A stretch of DNA of 64,000 bases. Source: Phycisphaerae bacterium (GTDB taxonomy: Bacteria > Planctomycetota > Phycisphaerae > Phycisphaerales > UBA1924). Made by a program: the position numbers and the translations under genes. The DNA lies in NCBI GenBank assembly GCA_030432905.1, contig JAUILU010000001.1, positions 558,001 through 622,000 of the forward strand, given 5' to 3'. The first letter of the stretch is position 1. Each line of letters begins with the position of its first letter. Shown here piece after piece: positions 43,829-52,260 of this stretch. A model generated the notes under the pieces. The model was not told the origin of the DNA. It did not search any database and saw only the letters and a list, made by a program, of their open reading frames with translations.

Positions 43829-46318
43829 ATGGCGTTTAAGTCGTTCAAGATTGACCACTCCGACTCTGGCACTGAGCTTGAGGCGATCAAGATATTCAAC
43901 TCCTTGACGCTTCGTGGCTCAGTCAACGACCTATGGCCTCCGCAGGTGGATGCGCTTGAAAAGTGGCAGGCCTGCCGGACAACCCCTGACATATCTATTG
44001 AGATGAACACGGGTGGCGGCAAGACCCTGGTCGGCTTGTTGGTCGCCACCTCCTTGGCGAGAGAGCTTGGCAAGCTGGTACTCTTCGCATCGCCAACCAT
44101 TCAGCTTGTGCAGCAGACTGCGGCGAGGGCAAAGGAGTGCAGCATTGAAGTTGCCACCTACTACCGAGGCACATGGACCAATGAGGACTGCGCGACTCGC
44201 GCCAAAGGCCCCTGCCTGACGACACAGCAAGCTCTCTTCAATGGCCTGAGTATCTTTCGCAATCGCGAGATCGGCGCAATCGTACTCGATGATGCCCATG
44301 CTGCGGGCGGCATCATACGAGACTGCTTTACACTCACTATCCCCCGCTCTTCATCTGCGTTTTCAGCTATCGCCAACGAGTACAACTCTTATTTTTACGG
44401 TGCGGGGTACGAGGTCACATTCAATGATGTCGTGTCCGGATCCGGTCGCGATCTCCTCTTTGTGCCTCTGTTTGAATCATCCAAGCGAGCGGCACTCGTG
44501 AAGGACATTCTGCTCAAGAACGGCGTTGACGACGACAAAGACACCAAGTTTGCATGGGCTCATCTCAAAGACAACCTTGACAAATGCGTCGTTCTATTCA
44601 ACAACGATCGCATCGAGATCGCGCCCGCTTGCCCCCCCACCGAACAGACTTTGTTCTTTGACAAGGGAGTGCGTCGAGTCTACCTCAGTGCGACACTCCC
44701 GTCCCCGATTGAGTTCTACAGGACTTTCGGCGTTCTGCCGAAATCGATTCGCCCCAAGGGACGACTTGGAGAGGGGCAGCGAGTCTTTTTGAATGCACAG
44801 GGCTCGAACGACGAAGAGCAGCGAGATCATGCCAAGGCTCTCACAGAAGATCAGAAGGCCTTGATTCTGACGACCTCGTTTGCTCATGCTGAGCAATGGG
44901 ACGACATTGCATCGCTATTTGATCACGGCGACGACCACGAACGTGTCGAGGAGTTTGCGGATGCTGAGCCCCCTGAAAAGCTCGTCATGGCGGGTCGCTA
45001 CGACGGTGTCGATCTCCCAGGTGATGCGTGTCGTATCTTGATTCTTGACGGTTTATCGCGTGCAGATGCGCTTCTCCCAAGGTACTTAAACGAGACACTG
45101 CACATCGAGGTCATCAGGGCCGCTACGACTGCAATCCGATTCACGCAGGCTGCGGGAAGGATCTTCCGTAGCAACACGGACCACGGCGCTGTTGTTCTTG
45201 TCGGATCAACCCTGCGGCAATGGATTTCGTCACCGGCGCATCGAGCATATCTCCCTCCGCTCGTCCAACGACAGATGGATCTATCGGATGCGATTCAGTC
45301 TAAGATCGACCTTGGAGAGCTAACACCAGAAGACGTATTGACGGCCCTATTGGAAGGGACGAAGGAGTGGGACAGCTTCTACAACGAGAATATCGATCAG
45401 TTCTCGTCAAAGCCAACGCAGGCACCACCTGAATGGCTCACGGAGTCAATCCGTTCTGAGCGATCAGCACACAAAGCCATGTGGGCCGGAAACTTTGCTC
45501 AAGCAGCAACCGAGTATTCAACAATAGCAGACACGGCCCAAGGCAAGGATGAAGATCTCGCTGCTTGGCTGAGGCATTTTGAGGGATACTGCTGGGAAAG
45601 AAGCGGCAAGCATGATCCTGCATACAGCGCATATGTGATTGCGGCGAACCAGCGAGGGTCTCTTGGGCGTCCCAAACGCGCAAAGTCGTGGACTCCTTCT
45701 TCGTCAACCAACGAGACCAGTGAGCAAGCCGCACGCATCTATCGCCAAGCCAGCAAGAAATCTGCAAGGACCATGGCCTTGCTGAAACAGGTCGGCGACA
45801 ATCTGGTGCTTGGGCCAAAGACGAAGCCAGCCGAGCAGGCGATTGAAGATATCGGCACGCTGCTCGGTCTTGATGCAAGCCGGCCAGACAACACTAAGGA
45901 CAAAGGACCAGATGTACTCTGGCTATCAACCGATAGCGAGGATGCATGGGGCTTTGAGGCCAAGACCGACAAGAAGGAAGGATCAAAGTACAATAAGGAC
46001 GAAACTGGACAAGCGCATGAGCATCGGCAGTGGATGGAGAATGAGTTCCCCGATCGTCAGTGCCGACTGGCATTTGTAGGGCGAATGCTCCCTGTAACAT
46101 CGCAGGCGAGTCCAGATGCAAGCCTTGTCATCATTGATCTTGATCGGCTGCGTGACCTCTTCAGCAGGCTACACAAGCTATACGAGCATTTGACTGCAAA
46201 TGGCTCCGATGAAAGCGTGGTTCATGCATGGCTTGTACATGAAGGCCTCGTGTTCCCGAAGTGCGTAGACAGCCTCCCGATGAAGCTGGCCATCGACATG
46301 CAGGAAGAGCCCGATTGA
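43829..46318 (+). CDS. SF2 DEAD/DEAH-type helicase fused to a PD-(D/E)xK nuclease-like domain
   Basis: 829 residues from the ATG at 43829 (an upstream TTG is rejected). Walker A NTGGGKTLVGLL (GGGKT about 62-66), motif II VLDDAHAAGG (about 152-161), motif III VYLSATLPSP, motif VI IRFTQAAGRIFRS (about 437-449). A helical, TPR-like region follows at ~540-650. Near the C-terminus GPDVLWLSTD and WGFEAKTDKK (about 693-715) supply a PD and an E-x-K pair, a likely restriction-endonuclease-fold active site. Helicase-nuclease fusions of this sort are common in phage-defence islands. It converges with the GYF_2 gene (5 nt gap) and follows the recombinase. Target unknown. Confidence 0.75.
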   Translation: MAFKSFKIDHSDSGTELEAIKIFNSLTLRGSVNDLWPPQVDALEKWQACRTTPDISIEMNTGGGKTLVGLLVATSLARELGKLVLFASPTIQLVQQTAARAKECSIEVATYYRGTWTNEDCATRAKGPCLTTQQALFNGLSIFRNREIGAIVLDDAHAAGGIIRDCFTLTIPRSSSAFSAIANEYNSYFYGAGYEVTFNDVVSGSGRDLLFVPLFESSKRAALVKDILLKNGVDDDKDTKFAWAHLKDNLDKCVVLFNNDRIEIAPACPPTEQTLFFDKGVRRVYLSATLPSPIEFYRTFGVLPKSIRPKGRLGEGQRVFLNAQGSNDEEQRDHAKALTEDQKALILTTSFAHAEQWDDIASLFDHGDDHERVEEFADAEPPEKLVMAGRYDGVDLPGDACRILILDGLSRADALLPRYLNETLHIEVIRAATTAIRFTQAAGRIFRSNTDHGAVVLVGSTLRQWISSPAHRAYLPPLVQRQMDLSDAIQSKIDLGELTPEDVLTALLEGTKEWDSFYNENIDQFSSKPTQAPPEWLTESIRSERSAHKAMWAGNFAQAATEYSTIADTAQGKDEDLAAWLRHFEGYCWERSGKHDPAYSAYVIAANQRGSLGRPKRAKSWTPSSSTNETSEQAARIYRQASKKSARTMALLKQVGDNLVLGPKTKPAEQAIEDIGTLLGLDASRPDNTKDKGPDVLWLSTDSEDAWGFEAKTDKKEGSKYNKDETGQAHEHRQWMENEFPDRQCRLAFVGRMLPVTSQASPDASLVIIDLDRLRDLFSRLHKLYEHLTANGSDESVVHAWLVHEGLVFPKCVDSLPMKLAIDMQEEPD

Positions 46319-46323
46319 ATGTT

Positions 46324-47451
46324 TCACAGATCGTACCGCTGCGCTTCGTTCCGTACACGCTGATGCAAGCATGAGCGGCATTGCTCGTAGACCTGCGAAT
46401 GCTCGGTCTCAGTCTGAACTGTCACGGGTCGATCAATCCAGTATTGCCGAAACGAGCCAGTGTGCGAGTTCTGGATGTGGACGTAGTCCCCTTGGCGCGT
46501 ATGCCGAACGCCATGAGAATACCCCGTGATGACTCGGTCAACAATCTCGTATCCCCAATGCAGTCCGCAGCGATCGCATCGCGTTCGGAAGCCTCTGTTG
46601 ATGTCAACAAGGAAGCAGACCGCACCGAGAATAGCCAAGACTGCGAAGATCAGTCCTGCGTCGAACAGCGACTCTCCTGAAGCGCGGGATTCAAGACCGC
46701 TGATCCAGTTGACGATCAGACCGACACCGATCAGCCCAAACAGCCCAGCGAGAGCCCATTCGAGTTTCATCCGCTGCTGAGCATCGTTCCGTGCTGCTTT
46801 ACGGTTCTTCAATGCCCGACTGGTTTCGGCCCGATCGCCGGACGAGACGGTTGTCTTCACCGACTGGATCTCTTGAGCCGCTTCGTTGATGAGCGACTGC
46901 ATCGAGATGCCCCGCTTCTTAAGCAGGTCGGGGACATACTCCTCGACAGCGATCGGGATGCTGCCGCCGCCCCGAAAGCCTTCCTCGAACCCCTCGCCGA
47001 CGATCAGTAACGCGTGGCCTTGGCCCGACTGCGCCTTATGGCGGGCCGAATCGGCGTCGTGAACAGTGACCACTTCGACCGAGTCTGCCGACCCGATGCC
47101 ACCGATGAACCGGCGCGAGGTCGAACTCCGGTCGCCATCGACAATGAGGATGACGACACGCTCATCCTTCCTCGATTCCTGGCGTGAACTTGGCGACGCC
47201 TGTAGCAGGTCATCAACGCCCTCCCCCTTTGCCAACCGCTCCCTGATCTCGGCGGCCAGCCAAGCTGGAAAGAGCCCCTTGACCTGATAGCCCAGAACCC
47301 ACTTGTCCGAGCCGACGGCGCAAACCGAGTCCAGAGGCGAGATTGCCCCCTCCCTCGCCTGAGACTGAAGTTCGGCGGCCTTGAGAGGGCCGACCTGCCG
47401 CCCGTCCCGAAGGACGATGAACTGCTTCGTTGAGGAGACCTGTTGATCCAT
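46324..47451 (-). CDS. GYF_2 domain, two-TM, split zinc-ribbon membrane protein
   Basis: 375 residues from the ATG at 47451; the upstream part of the frame crosses the operator and is not coding. GYF_2 domain 9-60 (VLRDGRQVGPLKAAELQSQA, then KWVLGYQVKGLFP). A central alpha/beta domain spans ~97-195 (VVILIVDGDRSSTS, GHALLIVGEGFEEGF). A basic helix (205-230) precedes TM helices ~232-250 and ~265-283. The C-terminal cytosolic part has CDRCG (292-296) and CRSC (358-361), likely one zinc site. It is divergent from the XRE-Argonaute unit, with a shared 21-bp operator between. The layout (sensor-like soluble part plus membrane anchor) makes it a candidate membrane effector or receptor for the Argonaute protein. 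I know of no described protein with this architecture. Confidence 0.65.
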   Translation of the reverse strand: MDQQVSSTKQFIVLRDGRQVGPLKAAELQSQAREGAISPLDSVCAVGSDKWVLGYQVKGLFPAWLAAEIRERLAKGEGVDDLLQASPSSRQESRKDERVVILIVDGDRSSTSRRFIGGIGSADSVEVVTVHDADSARHKAQSGQGHALLIVGEGFEEGFRGGGSIPIAVEEYVPDLLKKRGISMQSLINEAAQEIQSVKTTVSSGDRAETSRALKNRKAARNDAQQRMKLEWALAGLFGLIGVGLIVNWISGLESRASGESLFDAGLIFAVLAILGAVCFLVDINRGFRTRCDRCGLHWGYEIVDRVITGYSHGVRHTRQGDYVHIQNSHTGSFRQYWIDRPVTVQTETEHSQVYEQCRSCLHQRVRNEAQRYDL

Positions 47452-47500
47452 GCCGACCCCGAGAACGCCCCTCGGCTCAGTGCCAAGTGTTGCGCATTGT

Positions 47501-47521
47501 CTGTAGACGGATTGTCTACAG
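47501..47521. promoter_or_regulatory. perfect inverted-repeat operator between the GYF_2 and XRE genes
   Basis: The arms CTGTAGAC and GTCTACAG pair perfectly across a 5-nt GGATT spacer. The site lies 49 nt upstream of the GYF_2 start and 18 nt upstream of the XRE start, so it can control both directions. Size and position match operators of small XRE or restriction-controller (C-protein) regulators. ATTGTCT also occurs twice as a direct repeat around it. Confidence 0.75.
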
Positions 47522-47539
47522 TCCGGGGACGCTGTCAAG

Positions 47540-47770
47540 GTGCAGAAGACAGCGTTTGCCAAAGAGTTTGGGGCCATCGTCCGAGAGCATCGGGAGGCCT
47601 CAGAATTGAGCCAGGAAGCTCTGGCGGACGCCGCTCGGCTCCATCGGACCCACATCAGCCTGATCGAACGGGGGCAGCGATCTGTCCGCCTGGAGACGAT
47701 CGAGGCGCTGGCGAGAGCCTTGGGGGTTCAGCCTTCGGATTTGATGCCCAAAATCAAGCTCACGCCATGA
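47540..47770 (+). CDS. XRE-family transcriptional regulator (controller-protein-like)
   Basis: 76 residues from a GTG at 47540. One HTH_3 domain fills the protein: IVREHREASELSQEALADAA, LHRTHISLIERGQRSVRL, LARALGVQPSDLM. The size fits C-proteins that time expression of restriction systems. The start lies within 18 nt of a perfect inverted repeat, suggesting autoregulation. The Argonaute fusion gene follows after 97 nt on the same strand. A damaged second copy of its 3' end is present at 51462, so an earlier paralogue existed downstream of the Argonaute gene. Confidence 0.85.
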   Translation: MQKTAFAKEFGAIVREHREASELSQEALADAARLHRTHISLIERGQRSVRLETIEALARALGVQPSDLMPKIKLTP

Positions 47771-47867
47771 CCCCAGTTGCGGAAGCTGGCGGGAGATCCG
47801 ACAGCAAATCCCGTTGGGATTGCTCGGAACCTGATCGGGGCGAGGAATACACCTACGATTCTGAAGC

Positions 47868-50800
47868 ATGGACGCGTCTCGAACTCCAAATCCGCAAGCC
47901 GTGTTCGATGATCCCGATACCTACCGCGGGTTCATACTGTCAAAACAGGACGAGGACTTCGAGGGGCAACACTTCGATCGCAAGCTTGCTGGACCACCTC
48001 CAGGAACCCCGGGTGACCTGAAGAAACACCTTGGGAAGCTTCGAGATCAGGTCACTGAGACGGTTTCGGCATTTACCAATTCAAATGACCATGGCGGCCT
48101 TCTTGTACTCGGGGTTGACTCGTCGGGTACGCCCCATGGTCTCGGCCATCTCACCGAGGACCAGTGCAACAGCCTGCTGAATCTCGGGAATCTGCTACGA
48201 GGTCATCTTGCACGAGCACGACTCCATGAGTTGACTCTTGAAGATGGCAGTACGCACCTCATCGGACTGGTGTACGCCGCTTACAACGCCCATGCTCTTT
48301 GTGAGACGACTGAACGACAGCCACGGCTTTGGATTCGCGCTGGTCGTCAGAACACGCCAGTAGACGATCAGGCTCGTGATTCTTTGAAGCGACAGAAGCG
48401 TCTTACCGATTACGAGATCGCGCGCTGCGGCCCAGTTACCGTTGAAGATATCGACGCGGCAGTGATGGGCGAATTCAGGCGAGGTTCGACATCTGGTGTC
48501 TCTTCCGACTCACCAGATGTGACAGTTCTCCGAGCAGTTGGTGCCATCGATGGAACATCAGGCGATGAGTATTTCACGAATGCAGGGTATTTGTTCTTTA
48601 CGCGCAATCCACAACGCCGTCTGCCGTCTCGTTCTATCAGATTGCTTCGTCTGCCTGTGAAATTGCGGGACGCAGCACCGGGCGTCACACCCGATTTTGA
48701 CAAAGAATTTGTTGGCTCGCCGAGCCAGCAGATACGACAGATCAGAGCATTTCTGTTAGAGAGTGGGTTCTTTAAGACTTTCCAAGTGCGGCGACCAGCG
48801 GGAGGATTCGATCAAGTTCCCGAGTACCCCCCGATTGCACTTGACGAGGCAATCGTCAATGCGGTCGCTCATCGAGACTATGCCGTCACTGAGCCGATCA
48901 CATGCATCGCTTATCGAGATGGATTCGTGGTCCGAAATCCTGGCCGACTTCGGCAGCGGAACCAAACGATTCCGGACTCGTTCTCACTCGATACGGTCCG
49001 CCTTGAATCGAACCGCAACAACCCGCTCCTACTGGAGTGGTTGAGCAGGATGCGGGATGACAACGGATCGCCCTATGTACGACTCCTCAGCGAGGGCACA
49101 GCCCGCATGGAGTCTGAGATGGCTTCTGCGGGCTTGCCCGCCCCAGAGTACAAAGTCTCCCCCGCACAGACTGAAGTGCTGCTTTCCAATGACTTGGAAC
49201 GGCGTGAGAGTGAGTATTCAGGTGCGGGCACGGCCGAACGCCCTTCGGAGTTTACGAATCTATATGCCGTGAGAGCGCTTACGGCCGCCGGGGCTCCTGC
49301 TGATCCAGGGGTTCTCTCTCGACAGCGATCAGAATTCATTGCACTGCTTGCAGATGCATTGAAGGCGAATGGCTGGCACATAGACCGTTTCCGAAAGGGA
49401 CGGCTGGATGCCCATCGCCGCGGTTACGAGGCTCAGGTTAGCGATAGCGTTCGCCGCTGGATTCGGTTCTATCCCGGCTACGCATTCAGGTTTCGTGACT
49501 ACCGCACGGGGTCCTATCTCTGCATCGACTACGAACTACAGGTCAATAATGTCGCTTCGCTGGATCTCCTGTTGCAAGTGTTCGATGCCGACCGACTCGT
49601 TCCGATTCGATGTGTCGCAAGGACAGAGGCAGGCAGATGGGTGTCAGGCCGTGTGATTGCCGTGGGCTCTGAAGCCAGCACAGTTGAAGTTGATGATGTA
49701 CATGAACCTCAGCAGTTCGTGAATACGGAGTTGATCCCATCGCTTCCGATGCGACTTCTCCATGAACTCTCGGAGGCCAAGTGCCCCGGATTTAGCCTTC
49801 ATCGAACCGTTAAGCAGCACAGCCTTAGCGCGCAAGCCGGTGCTGCAAGAGAGAGAGCCGAGAGGTCCACCGCTATTGCGTTGTCTCTGTCTGAATCCGT
49901 GTTCCCGATACAACTTGGCTCGCACATCGTGTCATTGGATTCTGATCCTGCTTGTCTGCAACGGCGCTCGTCAGCATCAGAGCCCCTTTCGCTCATGGTT
50001 CTGGACGAACCTGAGGTTGTGTTTGGCGACAATCGACGCACCCAAAATATCCGCGAGGGCATCACTCAGTATGGCGCGTACGCCCACGACCCTCAAGAAA
50101 TTGAACTGGTTCCCGTATGCGCCGAGTCGAGTCGTGGCCAGATGGAGGCCCTGATCGATCGCCTTCAGCGAGGCAAGTACAAATACCGCGGTTCAGAGCG
50201 GACTTTTGGAATCAGGTTCAAATACCACTCCGTTGTTACCGTTGGCGATCTGTCCAATGCTGCTTCCGAGTGCGAGAGATTATTGGAGTCCCATTCCGAG
50301 TGGCAAGGAGATGCCTCTTACCCTCGTCTGTTTCTTGTCCAAACTCCTGAAGCAGGCTTCGCACTGGATGACGAATCCTCGCCCTACTACGCGATCAAAC
50401 GGAGGCTGTTAGCTGCCGGGATCCCGTGCCAGATGATTGATACTCCAACGCTCACCAATCCAGATTGGAAAGACCTCAATCTGGCACTGAATGTTGCCGC
50501 GAAGTGCGGGCGCAGCCCGTGGGTGTTGCCGAACGCGCTGCCTGATGCGGATCTGTTTGTTGGTCTCTCATATACGTCGGCAAAGCGCGGTCCTGATGGC
50601 CGGTTTATGGGATACGCCAGCGTATTCAATTCGTTCGGCCGATGGGAGTTCTACTCTGCGAGTGCCGAGGCGTTTAGCTTCGATCAGCGCGTAGATCACA
50701 TGAAGCAACTGATTGAGCAAACACTGTCCCAGGCCCAACTACCGGACAGGCCCCACATCCATTTCCATTACACGAAAAAGTTCTCTCGCGACGAGCGAGA

Positions 50801-51260
50801 TGCGCTACTACAGGCTGCGAGACGGATTTTGCCGAATGCCACGTTCACTTTCGTGTGGATCAACATTGGGCATGGTGTCCGACTCTATGACAGCCGTCCT
50901 GAGACCGACGGCTCGCTGGCACGCGGCGGCGTTGTCTACGGCGGTCGGAATCAAGTGATGGTTTCAACGACCGGATTTAATCCCTACCGGAAAGCAATGG
51001 GAACACCAATCGCATTGGAGGTCAATGCACGCGCCGAGTATCCTGATGGTGTACGGGGACACCCACCTGACATGAAGGCGGTTGCGAATCATGTGCTGAG
51101 CCTTACAAAGCTAAACTGGGCGTCTACAGATTCGCTATGCGGAGAACCAATTACCACCAAATACGCTGGGGATATCGCATACCTGACCTCGGCGTTTCTA
51201 CGTCAAGGTGGTGCCTTGGAGATTCATCCAGTTCTTCAACGAACTCCATGGTTTATTTAG
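47868..51260 (+). CDS. Schlafen-AlbA_2 / HATPase-like / prokaryotic Argonaute fusion with inactive PIWI
   Basis: 1130 residues. Residues ~27-175 are an AlbA_2 domain (FEGQHFDRKLAG, TETVSAFTNSNDHGGLLVLG). ~220-410 is a COG2865-type GHKL/winged part (ALDEAIVNAVAHRDYAV, VVRNPGRLRQR). ~480-700 is unassigned, possibly N/PAZ-like. From ~712 it is Argonaute: DEPEVVFGDNRRTQNIREGI and QYGAY (MID entry), MID with YYAIKRRLLAAGIPCQMI (840-856) and NLALNVAAKCGRSPWVL (871-887) supplying the K, Q and K guide-5'-phosphate ligands. PIWI is ~893-1125, ending ITTKYAGDIAYLTSAF. The first catalytic Asp is Ser901 (FVGLSYTS) and the second site reads FHYTKKFSRDE (966-976), so no slicing is expected. Guide-directed binding with signalling through the N-terminal half is the inference. 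Confidence 0.82.
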   Translation: MDASRTPNPQAVFDDPDTYRGFILSKQDEDFEGQHFDRKLAGPPPGTPGDLKKHLGKLRDQVTETVSAFTNSNDHGGLLVLGVDSSGTPHGLGHLTEDQCNSLLNLGNLLRGHLARARLHELTLEDGSTHLIGLVYAAYNAHALCETTERQPRLWIRAGRQNTPVDDQARDSLKRQKRLTDYEIARCGPVTVEDIDAAVMGEFRRGSTSGVSSDSPDVTVLRAVGAIDGTSGDEYFTNAGYLFFTRNPQRRLPSRSIRLLRLPVKLRDAAPGVTPDFDKEFVGSPSQQIRQIRAFLLESGFFKTFQVRRPAGGFDQVPEYPPIALDEAIVNAVAHRDYAVTEPITCIAYRDGFVVRNPGRLRQRNQTIPDSFSLDTVRLESNRNNPLLLEWLSRMRDDNGSPYVRLLSEGTARMESEMASAGLPAPEYKVSPAQTEVLLSNDLERRESEYSGAGTAERPSEFTNLYAVRALTAAGAPADPGVLSRQRSEFIALLADALKANGWHIDRFRKGRLDAHRRGYEAQVSDSVRRWIRFYPGYAFRFRDYRTGSYLCIDYELQVNNVASLDLLLQVFDADRLVPIRCVARTEAGRWVSGRVIAVGSEASTVEVDDVHEPQQFVNTELIPSLPMRLLHELSEAKCPGFSLHRTVKQHSLSAQAGAARERAERSTAIALSLSESVFPIQLGSHIVSLDSDPACLQRRSSASEPLSLMVLDEPEVVFGDNRRTQNIREGITQYGAYAHDPQEIELVPVCAESSRGQMEALIDRLQRGKYKYRGSERTFGIRFKYHSVVTVGDLSNAASECERLLESHSEWQGDASYPRLFLVQTPEAGFALDDESSPYYAIKRRLLAAGIPCQMIDTPTLTNPDWKDLNLALNVAAKCGRSPWVLPNALPDADLFVGLSYTSAKRGPDGRFMGYASVFNSFGRWEFYSASAEAFSFDQRVDHMKQLIEQTLSQAQLPDRPHIHFHYTKKFSRDERDALLQAARRILPNATFTFVWINIGHGVRLYDSRPETDGSLARGGVVYGGRNQVMVSTTGFNPYRKAMGTPIALEVNARAEYPDGVRGHPPDMKAVANHVLSLTKLNWASTDSLCGEPITTKYAGDIAYLTSAFLRQGGALEIHPVLQRTPWFI

Positions 51261-51450
51261 TCTCAGGAAATCCGAGCCTCAGTCGTAGCAGCCGGGCAGC
51301 TTCTATTGCAGCGTCGAGCGACCTGAAAGAGCCGCCCCAGTAGTCCTTGCAACCCTTTCGGCAATGGACCCGCCACTTCCCGCTACGACAATCTCGACTG
51401 ACGTTGCGAATGCCCGATGATCCGGTACGTTCGATGACGGTTGCGCCCAT
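51253..51450 (-). CDS. AP2-like DNA-binding microprotein
   Basis: 65 residues from the ATG at 51450 (GGTGAGCGGAG upstream); the longer frame is unsupported. SGIRNVSRDCRSGKWRVHC then KDYWGGSFRSLDAAIEAARL matches the AP2 fold (three strands with K-W-R, G-x-F, and an AA-x-A helix), seen in bacteria mostly in homing endonucleases and mobile elements. No HNH is fused. It overlaps the end of the Argonaute gene by 8 nt in convergent orientation. It could be a stand-alone DNA-binding protein or the remainder of a homing nuclease. Confidence 0.5.
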   Translation of the reverse strand: MGATVIERTGSSGIRNVSRDCRSGKWRVHCRKGCKDYWGGSFRSLDAAIEAARLLRLRLGFPETK

Positions 51451-51461
51451 GCTCCGCTCAC

Positions 51462-51539
51462 CTGGAGACGATCGAGGCGCTCGCGAGAGCCTTGGGGGTT
51501 CAGCCCTCGGAGTTAATGCCCGAGATTCCACTTGATTGA
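51462..51539 (+). pseudogene. 3' relic of a second XRE regulator gene
   Basis: Codons give LETIEALARALGVQPSELMP and a short different tail ending in TGA, nearly identical in DNA to the 3' end of the XRE gene at 47691-47770 (first ~60 nt with only a few changes). The upstream two thirds, including the start and first HTH helices, are missing. It shows that another XRE-led unit was once adjacent or that a duplication was truncated here. Confidence 0.8.
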
Positions 51540-52207
51540 GAACACGCCCCACGACGGAGGCCGCGAGCTTGGTTGCGCTGGAAACGATCCCAGAGTGTTG
51601 TCTTGGGCAATGGTCGCAGCAATCGCTGCATCCCCTGAGATACGGGCTTCCCATCTCGCTGAATGATCTTCATGTAGTATCTTGGCGGCTCAGAAAACAG
51701 TGGCCCGATAGCTGCGTCCTCGGGCATCAAGAGACAGCAGACAGATTCCCACGGATCTTCCCGAGTGCCTAAGCAGCAGACCCAAGCCGAGCTATTCCAT
51801 AGAGCGCCAAGCACATCAGCCCGTGTCACGCCTCTTGCTCGCTTGACGGTTACGCGGAAGACTGGATCACGCGGATGTAGGCGACTCGCAGTTGATCGGA
51901 TCTGTGCCCCGTGATCCGAACGGAACCAACGCATTACTTCTGCACGCGCTCGCACGCCGTGAATCGATCCCTCATGCCGCCGAAACTGGCCACCCTTTGG
52001 CAACTCACTAAAGTTCCACTGTCCACGCAAGCCAGAGAACTTGAATCCATCTTCCCACAGCCTTTGACCGAGGCACATACCGACGAAGACTGGCGTGAAA
52101 GATTTATCGAGAACCCCAACCCACGATTCTGTCCGTATCCGCTCTATCGGCGCGCTGACACCGCGAACGTGCATTTGGCCCAGATGGATCTCCTGCCGAG
52201 TCGTCAT
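51500..52207 (-). CDS. unknown protein, start uncertain
   Basis: 235 residues if started at the ATG at 52207; an open frame continues to 52324, but that part only re-reads the end of the neighbouring gene. Recognisable are basic stretches and FRVTVKRARGVTRADVLGAL, DPVFRVTV and PPRYYMKIIQRDGKP; no known domain. The last 40 nt overlap the XRE relic on the other strand, so the C-terminus may be newly acquired. It starts 54 nt after the stop of the gene at 52261, in the same direction. It may be a real accessory gene or a decayed one. Confidence 0.4.
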   Translation of the reverse strand: MTTRQEIHLGQMHVRGVSAPIERIRTESWVGVLDKSFTPVFVGMCLGQRLWEDGFKFSGLRGQWNFSELPKGGQFRRHEGSIHGVRARAEVMRWFRSDHGAQIRSTASRLHPRDPVFRVTVKRARGVTRADVLGALWNSSAWVCCLGTREDPWESVCCLLMPEDAAIGPLFSEPPRYYMKIIQRDGKPVSQGMQRLLRPLPKTTLWDRFQRNQARGLRRGACSQSSGISGINSEG

Positions 52208-52260
52208 GGAATGACCCACCCAACCGGTAGGCTGAGTGGGCTCGTCAAAATCGTACCGTC

